From NCBI RefSeq assembly GCF_002632585.1, contig NZ_NIBV01000002.1, forward strand, positions 1,630,561 to 1,694,560: DNA of 64,000 bases, in the 5' to 3' direction. This DNA is from Xenorhabdus szentirmaii DSM 16338. GTDB lineage: Bacteria; Pseudomonadota; Gammaproteobacteria; Enterobacterales; Enterobacteriaceae. Each line of letters starts with the position of its first letter. Within the stretch, counting starts at the first letter, position 1. The notes beneath the pieces are model-generated. The model worked only from the letters and a program-made list of their open reading frames with translations. It did no database searches and was not told the DNA's origin. Shown here piece after piece: positions 1-9,099 of this stretch. The position numbers and the translations under genes are program-made.

Positions 1-32
1 ACGCGCATAGGTCAAAAAATTAAAGTCAAAGT

Positions 33-56
33 CACCGTCTAAAGACGGTGGTTTTT
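33..56 (+). terminator. Intrinsic terminator-like hairpin at left edge
   Basis: An 8-bp perfect stem (CACCGTCT / AGACGGTG, two-base loop) is followed by GTTTTT. It would end a transcript entering from the left of the window. Hairpins of this kind also occur at IS200/IS605 ends, which cannot be tested without the flanking sequence. Confidence 0.6.
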
Positions 57-69
57 ACCAATGATATTG

Positions 70-125
70 AAATAAATTTCAAGATGCAAAGTTGTTGGCA
101 AATACTTGAAAGACAGCAGGGACAG
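70..125. repeat. Degenerate ERIC-like repeat
   Basis: The segment carries the two outer signatures of the ERIC element found at about 25.7 kb (TTTCAAGATGCA on the left, ACTTGAAAGACAGCAGGG on the right), but most of the conserved core is missing. It is probably an internally deleted ERIC copy upstream of the lipoprotein gene. Confidence 0.4.
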
Positions 126-142
126 AGGATTCTGAATAAGCC

Positions 143-586
143 ATGAAAAAATCGATATATCGTTTAACTATAGCTGCATTGTGTTTTGCTCTTTCTGGGT
201 GCATTGTCACAACCAGAACCATTACCTCACCATTCAGTGGGCAAATTATAGATAGAGAGACGAATAAACCGATAGCGAATGTGACTATTCATTCAACAGG
301 TTTCGATCCTTCCAGTGACAAAACGAAAATAGAAACACAACAGTCTGACGACAACGGGAAATTTCACTTTAAGGGAATAAACAAATTAGTTGTTTACCCA
401 TTATTTTGCTGTGCATACCGGGCACCAGATATTCACATTCACATAAATGATCCTAAATATGGGGAATACAGTGATTCAATTGACTATTCATACTCATATT
501 TAAAGAAAAATGTGATTATTTACTTACCACAAATAATCGACTCTACTCCAATGGATTTTCATTCAACAACACCATTATCTTATTAA
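143..586 (+). CDS. Small predicted lipoprotein with carboxypeptidase-regulatory-like fold
   Basis: This 147-residue protein has a hydrophobic leader ending in the lipobox LSGC, with the lipidated Cys at residue 20, so it should be a membrane-anchored lipoprotein. Residues of about 30-75 (GQIIDRETNKPIANVTIHS, then a DDNGKFHFKGI-like stretch) resemble the beta-sandwich carboxypeptidase-regulatory/transthyretin-like domain common in surface lipoproteins. No catalytic motif is visible. The gene stands alone and its Shine-Dalgarno is weak. The lipoprotein call is solid; the function is unknown. Confidence 0.7.
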   Translation: MKKSIYRLTIAALCFALSGCIVTTRTITSPFSGQIIDRETNKPIANVTIHSTGFDPSSDKTKIETQQSDDNGKFHFKGINKLVVYPLFCCAYRAPDIHIHINDPKYGEYSDSIDYSYSYLKKNVIIYLPQIIDSTPMDFHSTTPLSY

Positions 587-899
587 TAATAACGGCATAT
601 ATTTTTCTTTTAATCGTCCGAAGAAGAAGATAACAAAACTTTATCATGCTTCAAAGGACGATTATTGTTCAAACATAACCCCTTTATTTTGCGAGGAAGA
701 GTCACCTCCCTTTTCCAATCAAATCTTAGCCAGAAAATGATTAAACCATGTCATTGATTCAATGAATTTCAGAAAGGAATAGAGTGATATATTGCCATAG
801 CATGATGATATTGTTTATCTAATCCAACAATGATAGAGTCGATGATAATGTCGTTTTTCCTTTAACAACTCATGTTTAAGTCCCAAGGAGAAACATATT
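587..899. other. Intergenic region without a gene
   Basis: AT-rich spacer. An 8-bp inverted repeat (AATCGTCC near 611 and GGACGATT near 655) with a loop of about 38 bases is visible but has no T-tract. The end of the spacer carries AAGGAG just upstream of the GTG start at 900. Confidence 0.5.
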
Positions 900-1436
900 G
901 TGGCATTTTGTGGATTCGTCAGCAGGCAGGAGTATCAGGAATGGAAAAACCCTACATCCCTTTTACCCTGTTTTCATTTTTATGAACGTCATGAATCAAA
1001 AAAAATCAATGCACCCGCTAAAAAAATCATTCAAGAAGTAAAAAATTTCGATTTCTCAGACGATATATTCATTAATATTTTATCCGGCCTTCGAAATATC
1101 CCTTCTTACTTTTTTAAAAAAACACCCAACAATCATATTCAAGATGAGCCATTTGGTTTAAACACTTTTACGCTATTGAGTGAAAGTGATAATGAGATAT
1201 CCATGGGATCAACAGGTCGATTCTGGCGAGCCGATTTAGGGATTATCCCCCAACCTGACCTTGAGTCATTTATGAATTTCAATGATGATTCAGCGGCTAA
1301 ATTAGTTTTGCATTTTTTTGTTAAACCACATCCTGACGGGTATCACTCATTAGTCACCGAAACATTTATTTTCTGCCCGAATAAGAAAGTTAAAACGCGG
1401 TTTACGCCTTACTGGCTTACAATCGGGCCTGCCTGA
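900..1436 (+). CDS. SRPBCC/DUF2867-like protein, short C-terminus
   Basis: This 178-residue protein starts at GTG, chosen because AAGGAG lies 7-8 bases upstream. The second half reads like the START/SRPBCC-type hydrophobic-ligand-binding proteins of enterobacteria (a GRFWR motif, then VTETFIFC and KTRFTPYWLTIGP). Family members usually continue past the YWxxIxP motif with a basic SGLIRR-like helix, whereas this one stops there, so it may be slightly truncated. There is no signal peptide. Substrate and role are unknown; the family call is by motif resemblance. Confidence 0.55.
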   Translation: MAFCGFVSRQEYQEWKNPTSLLPCFHFYERHESKKINAPAKKIIQEVKNFDFSDDIFINILSGLRNIPSYFFKKTPNNHIQDEPFGLNTFTLLSESDNEISMGSTGRFWRADLGIIPQPDLESFMNFNDDSAAKLVLHFFVKPHPDGYHSLVTETFIFCPNKKVKTRFTPYWLTIGPA

Positions 1437-1562
1437 GAGATTATCAACATTATTATTGGCAATTTTTCAGGCAATATCATTTGGAAAAAGAATGGTTTTA
1501 GATAAGGGGTAAACAGCCATGCATACCTTGATATTCAGAACCTGATCCCCTTCTCATGTGTT

Positions 1563-2372
1563 TTAATCCAAAGGACACACCCGGATAATGTGACCATCAG
1601 GATCTTTCACCAAAAAAGTACGGCCGAAAACATCAGTATATGGCTCTTGCTCAATTTTAATATTCGGATATTTCTTCCACTCTTCAAACTGTTGGTCAAC
1701 ATCTTTTCCGGATGGCAACATAATGCCGATTTCTGAAAACCGCTGAGTCACACTGTCCGGTTTTACCCCGCCACTCCAAATAGCGAAAAGTGCTTCGTTA
1801 CCCGCAGAAAACGCCACGTATCTCGGGCTGGAAAAAACAGGTTCAGCATTAAAAATAGTTTTATAAAAATGAGTGGAATGTTCTATATCGGAAACATACA
1901 CTAATTGAAGATTAGGTTTCGCAACAGCGGGCGCAATTACTTCGGCTTTTTCCACCACCGCCTTTAACCTTGATATGGTATCAACCAAATCTTGCGTAAC
2001 CTGTTTAAAAAAACGCTCTGCCTGAATATCAGGAATGTCAGCATTAGGCTCAAAAGAGACGGTCACCTGCACACGATTTGCCATATTGTTTTCATCAGTC
2101 AAAATCTGGTGGCAAAAAGTTAATATGCCCATATGGGGAAAATTAACCTGATCCGTAAACTCTTTATTCACTTCGATTTTCACAAGATAAAAGCGGATCT
2201 CAGGCATACCATTCAATATCATTCTGCCATATTGCCCTGTCTTAATTTCTCCTTCGAATTGAAAGGACACTAAGTCAATTTCCCATTTTTTTCTCAATTC
2301 AAAATCAACATAGTGGGCCCAAATTCGGGATGGCTTTGCATGCAGCGATGTAGAAAAAGTAAGGGTTAGCAT
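1563..2372 (-). CDS. SRPBCC-VOC two-domain fusion protein
   Basis: This 269-residue protein has two folds. Residues 1 to about 140 resemble an SRPBCC (polyketide-cyclase-like) domain. After a linker rich in A, P and V, residues of about 150-269 form a vicinal-oxygen-chelate/glyoxalase-like domain (LQLVYVSDIEHSTHFYKTIF at its start, VFGRTFLVKDPDGHIIRV at its end). The ATG at 2372 is preferred over a TTG 12 bases upstream because GGAG sits 8 bases before it. VOC domains of this kind serve in small-molecule binding, antibiotic resistance or detoxification. The gene converges on the SRPBCC-like gene at 900-1436, and the shared fold type may be coincidental. The substrate is unknown. Confidence 0.7.
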   Translation of the reverse strand: MLTLTFSTSLHAKPSRIWAHYVDFELRKKWEIDLVSFQFEGEIKTGQYGRMILNGMPEIRFYLVKIEVNKEFTDQVNFPHMGILTFCHQILTDENNMANRVQVTVSFEPNADIPDIQAERFFKQVTQDLVDTISRLKAVVEKAEVIAPAVAKPNLQLVYVSDIEHSTHFYKTIFNAEPVFSSPRYVAFSAGNEALFAIWSGGVKPDSVTQRFSEIGIMLPSGKDVDQQFEEWKKYPNIKIEQEPYTDVFGRTFLVKDPDGHIIRVCPLD

Positions 2373-2620
2373 AAAAAACTCCAATGACCAGATAGATACT
2401 GAAACACAATATTAAGAGCCAGAAGAATAACAATAGGATGTGACAGTTTCTGTCAGCAGTGTTTTCATCACTTAGCCTTCAAATAAAATGAGTAAAAGTC
2501 CGCCTTCATAAAAAGCGGACACAATGTGGAAATAATGGAAATATGGAAGTGATTAAAGTGGCTGTGATGGCAAAAGCAAAAAAGCCATGTCAGAGCGTAG
2601 TCTTGGATTCAAGATTTAAG

Positions 2621-2950
2621 TTATTTCCAGTTGGAACAAAAATGCAACGTTTTGTCTACGTTTTGCTTCAATAAATCAACTAATTTTTTTGCATCGGCAG
2701 AATTATAGCGGAAAATTTTTCCATTATTAGAATATGAAGCGAAATCAAGATGATAAATTGAACCATCAACCATGACATCAAGGCTTTTATTCGGTAAATC
2801 TGGCTGGTTTTGAGTGTTAACGGTCAATTCTATCAAGTGAAAACTACCAACTGCATACGTATCCCTAATACACTGTAAGACCCCGTCCAGTGGGCTGTCT
2901 CCTGAGTGCGACCGGAAATCAAGAGACAAATGGATATTGATGACTGCCAA
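2621..2950 (-). CDS. Hypothetical protein
   Basis: A 109-residue open frame with TTG as the only usable start near its beginning and no convincing Shine-Dalgarno. The protein is soluble, with no signal peptide or transmembrane segment, and its composition looks coding. I do not recognise the family. The weak start suggests that either the gene is marginal or its true 5' end has been lost. Confidence 0.4.
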   Translation of the reverse strand: MAVINIHLSLDFRSHSGDSPLDGVLQCIRDTYAVGSFHLIELTVNTQNQPDLPNKSLDVMVDGSIYHLDFASYSNNGKIFRYNSADAKKLVDLLKQNVDKTLHFCSNWK

Positions 2951-3006
2951 TGATTATTAACAAATACAAATAACTAAATAAATGCATTTTGAATGAAGAA
3001 TAAACG

Positions 3007-3693
3007 TTAATTGGGTATTTTTTCCTTTTCTCTCCATTCCTTAAGCAGAGATTGTCTTGACCGGGGATAACACCCCTTTTCTACGGTTAGATGGGCAATT
3101 CTATCCGACCTGAAGTGCCGGAATTCTGCCCGCAATTCACACCAACCGATGACAATAGTGATATTTTCAAAGTATCCCAATGCAAATGGCCATATTGTTC
3201 TTTCTGATTGATGGCCTTTCAAATCTAAATAAATGACTGTGATTTTATGCCTGTGGCGAATTGCCTGTCTTATTTGTTGAATATCAACAGTTGGCTGCGG
3301 GTTCTCAGAAGCAGGGCCAACCAATAACGCGCTGTTTTCCAAAAATTGTTTTAACTCTGCCGGGATCACTGCTGCGATTTTGTTTATTGCATTATTTGCA
3401 GCTGTTTTTAACTGTAAGTCTGTACGTTTGGCGACCCAGCTAATACCCAATGCCAACGCTTCTATTTCATTCTGTGTCAACATCAGCGGAGGTAAAACAA
3501 ACCCCGGCCGCAGAACATAGCCTATACCGGCCTCCCCTTCAATGATGACCCCCTGAGCCTGTAAGGTTGCAATATCTCGATAAAGTGTCCTCAAACTGAT
3601 GTTTAATTTCTGAGCGAGAACTTTACCTTGTACAGGAAAGTGGTAACCACGTAAAATTTCCATCAGAGATAACAAACGCTGCGCTCTGGACAA
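3007..3693 (-). CDS. YafY-like HTH and WYL-domain transcriptional regulator
   Basis: The 228-residue protein has an N-terminal HTH_11/DeoR-like winged helix at residues of about 5-60 (LAQKLNISLRTLYRDIATLQ is the helix-turn-helix). A WYL-type ligand/nucleic-acid-sensing domain lies at about 140-225 (KITVIYLDLKGHQSERTIWP, then the conserved FRHFRSDRI). The start is TTG, supported by AAAGGA eight bases upstream. Such regulators usually control a neighbouring or divergent gene, but the divergent neighbour here is an unrelated small protein about 200 bp away, so the target is unclear. Confidence 0.85.
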   Translation of the reverse strand: MSRAQRLLSLMEILRGYHFPVQGKVLAQKLNISLRTLYRDIATLQAQGVIIEGEAGIGYVLRPGFVLPPLMLTQNEIEALALGISWVAKRTDLQLKTAANNAINKIAAVIPAELKQFLENSALLVGPASENPQPTVDIQQIRQAIRHRHKITVIYLDLKGHQSERTIWPFALGYFENITIVIGWCELRAEFRHFRSDRIAHLTVEKGCYPRSRQSLLKEWREKEKIPN

Positions 3694-3896
3694 TTCAACA
3701 TTCCTTTAAACTGATTAGCCTATTTTTGTCATATCATGATACATCAATATCAGGCCCAATGGATTTCAGGATGCAGCACAGTATCAGAAGAGTTAACCCA
3801 GACACATGACAAACCGTGTATCGATAGAAAGAAGTATGAATTCAGGTAGTTTAGTGTTAAAAATTGGAAAGATTCATTATAACGCTTTAATTTAAT

Positions 3897-4262
3897 ATGG
3901 AACCGGTTATGCGGAACAAAGACTTAAATACCATCAATAAAATAGCCATATATAGCGATATGCTCGACAGAACCTTATCTCATATAAGAAGCATACAAAC
4001 AAGTTCAATCTATAAAAAAGCATTTGATAAAACATGTTATCAAGAAGCAGAAATGTTGCATGATATTGTAAGATCATTATATCGACCAGAAGTGACCAAA
4101 CATGATGTGTTTTTCTTAAACAGTCATGCCAGATACTATCTGGAACATGCTAATGAGAAGAAATATGCAAACTATAATGCCCATAAAAAATCTATAAAAG
4201 CTTTATTCAGTCTCGTTCCTGAACATTTGAGAGATAAACTTGAATGGAGTGGCCCACAATAA
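3897..4262 (+). CDS. Hypothetical protein, mostly helical
   Basis: A 121-residue, Lys- and His-rich soluble protein with predicted helical segments and no recognisable motif. A second ATG 12 bases downstream (preceded by GGAACCGG) could be the real start. The gene stands alone, AT-rich and flanked by ERIC-type debris (an ERIC half-site is visible near 3759), consistent with an accessory gene. The function is not known. Confidence 0.45.
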   Translation: MEPVMRNKDLNTINKIAIYSDMLDRTLSHIRSIQTSSIYKKAFDKTCYQEAEMLHDIVRSLYRPEVTKHDVFFLNSHARYYLEHANEKKYANYNAHKKSIKALFSLVPEHLRDKLEWSGPQ

Positions 4263-4593
4263 TCTCTGTCAGAATATAATTATGATAGCGCTGGCTTATA
4301 TTTATCATAAGAAATGGCTAATGAGGTCGCTCATTACATAAAACTAAGTTTATTTCTATATGAAGATGCTTGTTTATCCACCAAATAAGATATTTGGGAA
4401 ATAATTTTTTTGATTGATGGAACGCTGATTGAACACCTCTGAAACCCATTTCAAACAGCGATTTTCATTTGGTTCATTATAGAAACTGACAATTCAATTC
4501 CCGCTAATTTAACAAAAAGAACAGAATGCCTTAATCAAAATAAAATATTTATTTTTACCGATATTGCGATATAAAATATCAAAAAATAGCAAT

Positions 4594-4621
4594 GTAACAA
4601 GTAACAAGTAACAAGTAACAA
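4594..4621 (+). repeat. Tandem 7-bp repeat, four copies
   Basis: Four exact head-to-tail copies of GTAACAA in non-coding DNA. The array may vary in length by replication slippage; no function is suggested by position. Confidence 0.8.
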
Positions 4622-4829
4622 AATCAATTATTTCAGTTATTGATTTAACAAGGTTTTTCAAATTCCTTGAAAAAACAATGAAGTTTACTAAGAAATGAAA
4701 ATAATTGAATAATATGTCACACAAAACAACAACTCATTGTTTAATTAAAAAACTTTCTTTTTATTTAATTACCATTTACCATTTTTCATTGCATTAGAAA
4801 CGATGCTAATGACTTCCATATTCAATCTG

Positions 4830-4872
4830 TACCCATTGGATTTCAAGATGTAACTTGAAAGACAACGGAGTA
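4830..4872. repeat. Minimal ERIC remnant, ends only
   Basis: A left ERIC-like end (TACCCATTGGATTTCAAGATG) runs directly into a right end (ACTTGAAAGACAACGGAGTA), giving a 43-bp near-palindrome without the ERIC core. It lies about 45 bp upstream of ynbA, so it could form a hairpin in the ynb leader transcript. Confidence 0.55.
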
Positions 4873-4915
4873 TTTCAGTTCGAAAGTAAGAAGTATATAA
4901 AGGACTAAGGGCAAT

Positions 4916-5548
4916 ATGACCATATATAATCTTAAACCTCGTTTCCAAGAGCTATTACGCCCCACCGTAGCAATTCTGTATAAATACGGAGTTACAGCCA
5001 ACCAAGTCACATTGGGTGCACTGTTCTTATCTGTCGCTGCGGGCTTTTTGTTAAGTTTGTATCCCTCTCCCGCCGTTTATGGGTTATTGCCCATTTTTCT
5101 GTTCATCCGCATGGCTCTCAATGCAATTGACGGTATGCTGGCGCGGGAGCACCACCAAAAATCTCATTTGGGTACCATTTATAATGAACTGGGAGATGTT
5201 ATTTCTGATGTCGCACTCTATCTCCCTTTCTGTTTTCTGCCCGGTGTCAGCAGCGTTAATTTGTTCGTGGTTCTATTCCTGACCATTTTGACGGAATTCA
5301 TTGGCATTTTGACCCAGGCTATTGGTGCATCACGGCGTTATGACGGCCCGATGGGAAAAAGTGATCGTGCCTTTGTATTCGGTTGCTATGGATTAATTAT
5401 CGCTATTTCTCCTGCCGCATTGAGCTGGAGCCACTATTTGTTTCCTTTCATGATCATTTTACTTCTGGTGACTTGCTATCAGCGTGTTGTCAAAGCTTTG
5501 CGCGAAGTCCGGCTGGCTGAACAGTCACAATCCAAACAAAGGCACTAA
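4916..5548 (+). CDS. ynbA: CDP-alcohol phosphatidyltransferase family protein YnbA
   Basis: This 210-residue integral membrane enzyme has several hydrophobic helices and the CDP-alcohol phosphatidyltransferase signature around residues 68-100 (ALNAIDGMLARE, then GTIYNELGDVISD). The family moves a phosphatidyl group from CDP-diacylglycerol to an alcohol at the inner membrane. Two positions usually Asp in the motif D..DG..AR...G...D...D are Asn here, as I recall also for E. coli YnbA, so the acceptor is unknown. It is the first gene of a ynb operon and its TAA lies one base before the ynbC start. Overall resemblance to E. coli YnbA is clear. Confidence 0.88.
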   Translation: MTIYNLKPRFQELLRPTVAILYKYGVTANQVTLGALFLSVAAGFLLSLYPSPAVYGLLPIFLFIRMALNAIDGMLAREHHQKSHLGTIYNELGDVISDVALYLPFCFLPGVSSVNLFVVLFLTILTEFIGILTQAIGASRRYDGPMGKSDRAFVFGCYGLIIAISPAALSWSHYLFPFMIILLLVTCYQRVVKALREVRLAEQSQSKQRH

Positions 5549-5549
5549 C

Positions 5550-7328
5550 ATGATACAAAACACGAACCAACGCATTGCTGAAGAACATTATTTCACCACA
5601 TCCGATCATGCTTCTCTGTTTTATCGTTATTGGCCACAACAACAGGATAAAACAGAGAAAGCCATTATCATTTTTCACCGTGGTCATGAACACTCAGGCA
5701 GAGTTCAACATGTGGTTGACGAACTTAATATGCCTGATGTGCCCATGTTTGCATGGGATTCCCGTGGACACGGGAAAACAGAAGGAATGCGTGGTCATAG
5801 CCCATCATTGGGAACCTCTGTTCGTGATGTCGATGAATTCGTCAGATTTATTTCCGCCGAATATGATATTGCAATGGGAAATATTGTCGTGATCGGTCAG
5901 AGTGTCGGGGCTGTTTTGGTGTCGGCTTGGGTACATGATTATGCCCCCAAAATCAGGGCGATGATCCTTGCCGCCCCGGCATTTGACATCAAATTGTACA
6001 TCCCCTTTGCGGTTCAAGGGTTGCAATTGATGCAAAAAATGCGGGGGTTGTTTTTCGTCAACTCTTACGTCAAAGCAAAATTCCTGACTCATGATGAAAC
6101 CCGCATCGCCTCTTATAACAATGACCCGCTGATCACCCGTGAGATCGCCGTTAATATACTGCTGGAGCTTTATCAAACTGCACAGCGTGTCGTAAAAAAT
6201 GCAAACGCCATTACCTTACCTACCCAGCTGTTTATTTCTGGCAGCGATTATGTCGTCAATCATAAGCCGCAGCATCAGTTCTACCAGCGGCTGAATACGC
6301 CAATCAAAGAAAAGCACGTGATGGAAGGGTTCTATCACGATACGTTGGGTGAGAAAAATCGTCATCTTGTTTTCGAGAAAATACGCGCTTTTGTCGACCG
6401 TGTTTTCGCTATTCCACGTTATCAACATGATTACAGCCATGAAGATATCTGGGGCTATACCGCCGATGAATTTAGGTCACTGCTTCTTCCCCTGCCTCGC
6501 CTGTGTCCGAAAAACCTCAGCTATAAACTCATGCGAAAAGCCATGAACACATGTTGGGGACGGGCTTCTGAAGGTATTCGCATCGGTCTGGAAACCGGGT
6601 TTGATTCCGGCTCTACTCTGGATTATGTCTACCGCAATCAACCACAGGGCCTGGGTATTTGGGGGAGGATTGTGGATCAACAGTACCTCCGGGGGAATGT
6701 TGGGTGGCAGGGAATACGGCAGCGTAAACTCAATATGGAGACATTAATTCGTCAGGTTATCCACCAATTGCAACAACAAAACCAACCTGTTCATATCGTT
6801 GATATCGCTGCGGGACACGGCCGCTATGTACTTGATGCCATCAATGATTTCAGAAAAATTGATTCTGTTCTCTTGAGAGATTACAGCGAACTCAATGTCA
6901 GCCAAGGGCAAGCCTATATTGAAGAACGCAACCTGACTGACAAAATGCGCTTTGTCATTGGAGATGCCTTTGATGCAGCCAGTCTTGCGTCCATTACACC
7001 GGCAGCCACATTGGGTATTGTCTCCGGCCTTTATGAGCTGTTTCCCGACAATGCACTGATTAAAAATTCCCTGAGGGGTTTCGCTGAGGCTATCGTTGAA
7101 GAAGGTTATCTGATTTATACCGGCCAGCCCTGGCATCCACAACTTGAAATGATCGGCCGCGTTCTTTCCAGCCACCGTGAAAATCAGCCCTGGATTATGC
7201 GCAGGCGCACCCAGGGGGAGTTGGATGCATTAGTTGAGGCCGCCGGTTTTGAAAAGCAATATCAATTGACGGATGACTGGGGCATTTTCACTGTATCCAT
7301 TGCCAAACGCGTCCATCGCCGAGAATAA
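5550..7328 (+). CDS. ynbC: Bifunctional alpha/beta hydrolase and SAM-dependent methyltransferase YnbC
   Basis: A 592-residue fusion. The N-terminal half is a monoglyceride-lipase-like alpha/beta hydrolase: HRGHEHS near the oxyanion region, DSRGHGKTEG, and the nucleophile elbow GQSVG at about residue 117. The C-terminal part (about 400-590) is a class I SAM methyltransferase with the glycine motif DIAAGHGR at about 419. The ATG at 5550 is chosen because it follows the ynbA stop by one base; an upstream in-frame start would overlap ynbA. It matches E. coli YnbC in length and organisation. Together with YnbA and YnbD it probably modifies a membrane lipid, but the reaction is unknown. Confidence 0.88.
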   Translation: MIQNTNQRIAEEHYFTTSDHASLFYRYWPQQQDKTEKAIIIFHRGHEHSGRVQHVVDELNMPDVPMFAWDSRGHGKTEGMRGHSPSLGTSVRDVDEFVRFISAEYDIAMGNIVVIGQSVGAVLVSAWVHDYAPKIRAMILAAPAFDIKLYIPFAVQGLQLMQKMRGLFFVNSYVKAKFLTHDETRIASYNNDPLITREIAVNILLELYQTAQRVVKNANAITLPTQLFISGSDYVVNHKPQHQFYQRLNTPIKEKHVMEGFYHDTLGEKNRHLVFEKIRAFVDRVFAIPRYQHDYSHEDIWGYTADEFRSLLLPLPRLCPKNLSYKLMRKAMNTCWGRASEGIRIGLETGFDSGSTLDYVYRNQPQGLGIWGRIVDQQYLRGNVGWQGIRQRKLNMETLIRQVIHQLQQQNQPVHIVDIAAGHGRYVLDAINDFRKIDSVLLRDYSELNVSQGQAYIEERNLTDKMRFVIGDAFDAASLASITPAATLGIVSGLYELFPDNALIKNSLRGFAEAIVEEGYLIYTGQPWHPQLEMIGRVLSSHRENQPWIMRRRTQGELDALVEAAGFEKQYQLTDDWGIFTVSIAKRVHRRE

Positions 7329-7333
7329 AACAG

Positions 7334-8677
7334 ATGAAAAACCCACCACGACTTCCCTTTGACAGCCTTCGGCCCTTGTGGATGAGTGCCTTTATATGGC
7401 TGTTGTTTCTGGCCCCATTCTTTTTTTTAACTTATGGTCAAGTTAATCAATTTACCGCGCAAAGAAACGATGTGGAAGTTGTTGTGTTCAGCTGGGAACA
7501 GGGCATTCCTTTCTGGTCATGGACGATCATTCCTTATTGGAGCATCGACCTCTTTTATGGCATATCCCTGTTCATCTGTGCCTGTCGCCGTGAACAATGG
7601 TTTCACGGCTGGCGATTGGTTACGGCATCAGGCATTGCCTGCCTCGGTTTTTTACTCTTCCCGCTGAAATTTTCGTTTTCCCGCCCGACAAACGAAGGAG
7701 TATTCGGCTGGTTATTCGATCAACTGGAGCTGTTTGATTTACCCTATAATCAGGCCCCTTCCCTGCATATTATTTTGCTGTGGTTACTCTGGCTGCGTTA
7801 TTCGGCCCATCTGCATGGCTACTGGCGCTTTCTTCTGCATTTTTGGGCAGCTTTGATTGCATTATCCGTTCTCACAACCTGGCAGCATCATGTTATTGAT
7901 GTGCTGACTGGCTTTGCCGTGGGTGTAATAATTAGTTACCTGTTACCCATCTCACACCGCTGGCATTGGCAACCAAATACAGATCGCCATGCACGAAAAC
8001 TGTTTGTTTATTACCTGACAGGCAGCCTGTTATTTGCGATACCGGCATGGGAAATGGGAAATGCTTTTTGGCTTCTGCTGTGGCCCGCCCTTTCATTATT
8101 GATGGTTGCTCTTGGCTATGCAGGATTAGGCAGCTCGGTATTCCAAAAACAACCCGATGGCCGGATGTCATTGTCCGCTCGCTGGATACTGGCTCCCTAT
8201 CAATTCGGAGCCTGGCTCTCTTATCTTTATTTCCGACGCAAAAGTGAGCCTTATAACGAAATTGTGAAAGGGCTTGTTCTCGGTAGTTTACCTTCTCAAT
8301 CTGTCATCATATCCGCCAATGCAGATTGTGTATTGGATATGACGGCAGAATGGCACAGAAAACCCGCCTTCCCTCCAAAAGAGTATATTTGCCAACCGCA
8401 AATCGATTTACTGCCGCTGACGCCTGAAGCACTGCAATCCGCAGTATGTGAATTAAATAATTTGTATCATAAAGGCAGCGTTTTTATTCATTGCACATTA
8501 GGGTTATCCCGCAGTGCAATGGTGGTGGCGGCATGGTTACTGAAAAAGCACCCTGAATATAACCTTTCCACAGCCATGAGCATTTTGCGCCAAGCAAGGC
8601 CTCAGGTTGCTTTTAGGCAGACACATATGGATGCGCTGACTGATTGGGAAAAGATTTACCGGGATCAGGAAAATTAA
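7334..8677 (+). CDS. ynbD: PAP2 and dual-specificity phosphatase fusion YnbD
   Basis: The 447-residue membrane protein has about seven hydrophobic helices and a PAP2-type phosphatase segment at residues of about 140-195 (APSLHIILLW, then TWQHHVIDVLTG). A C-terminal dual-specificity phosphatase domain carries the P-loop HCTLGLSRS, a CX5R motif with Cys at about residue 389. It follows ynbC by five bases and its TAA overlaps the start of the next gene. It is likely to dephosphorylate a lipid product of the ynb pathway at the inner membrane. Family and order match E. coli ynbD. Confidence 0.88.
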   Translation: MKNPPRLPFDSLRPLWMSAFIWLLFLAPFFFLTYGQVNQFTAQRNDVEVVVFSWEQGIPFWSWTIIPYWSIDLFYGISLFICACRREQWFHGWRLVTASGIACLGFLLFPLKFSFSRPTNEGVFGWLFDQLELFDLPYNQAPSLHIILLWLLWLRYSAHLHGYWRFLLHFWAALIALSVLTTWQHHVIDVLTGFAVGVIISYLLPISHRWHWQPNTDRHARKLFVYYLTGSLLFAIPAWEMGNAFWLLLWPALSLLMVALGYAGLGSSVFQKQPDGRMSLSARWILAPYQFGAWLSYLYFRRKSEPYNEIVKGLVLGSLPSQSVIISANADCVLDMTAEWHRKPAFPPKEYICQPQIDLLPLTPEALQSAVCELNNLYHKGSVFIHCTLGLSRSAMVVAAWLLKKHPEYNLSTAMSILRQARPQVAFRQTHMDALTDWEKIYRDQEN

Positions 8678-9078
8678 TGATGCAATCAGAAAATTTCACC
8701 CAAAAAGTCGTAATTGTCACATTGAAAAGCTGGCGCTTTGTTTCTGGTTTATCTCTGTTTATGGCGATTATGACAACCGTGCTATTTATCACTACCCAAA
8801 ATGGTTTGGTAATTTATATTATATCGCTAGTCTTCGCTTTGTTCAGTCAATACTATTGCTGGCGCGTATGGCTTGATTGCCATTATTTTCAGCTCCTTGA
8901 TTTGTATCCAGAGAAAGAGACAGAGTTCGATCAGGCGTTATTTTTGATATTCAATAAAAAACCCCGCATACGAACACCAAATGACCGCTTTCAAGGAGCA
9001 ATAAAACTATTAAAACGCGCGGTTATCTGTTTTCTTCTGCAATTATTGTCTGTTTTTCTGTCTATCCAAATGAGGTAG
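8677..9078 (+). CDS. Small membrane protein at the end of the ynb operon
   Basis: A 133-residue protein whose ATG overlaps the ynbD stop in a TAATG arrangement, implying translational coupling. It has three hydrophobic stretches (about residues 22-42, 45-62 and 108-128) around a more polar central part. I do not recognise a family. Coupling to ynbD suggests a role in the same membrane-lipid process. Confidence 0.7.
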   Translation: MMQSENFTQKVVIVTLKSWRFVSGLSLFMAIMTTVLFITTQNGLVIYIISLVFALFSQYYCWRVWLDCHYFQLLDLYPEKETEFDQALFLIFNKKPRIRTPNDRFQGAIKLLKRAVICFLLQLLSVFLSIQMR

Positions 9079-9099
9079 TTACGACGCGCTAGTTAAAAT

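Larger units (their letters stand above)
4263..4915. other. AT-rich intergenic region with small repeats
   Basis: I see no credible gene. The region contains four exact copies of the 7-mer GTAACAA (4594-4621) and a 43-bp ERIC end-to-end remnant (4830-4872). It ends with AAGGAC about 14 bases upstream of the ynbA start. A minus-strand open frame at 4509-4724 translates to low-complexity F/N/L-rich sequence and is not supported. Confidence 0.6.

Noticed and set aside
4509-4724. 71-codon minus-strand open frame
   Set aside because: Low-complexity F/N/L-rich translation in very AT-rich DNA, with no motif; its 5' end is not backed by a ribosome site.
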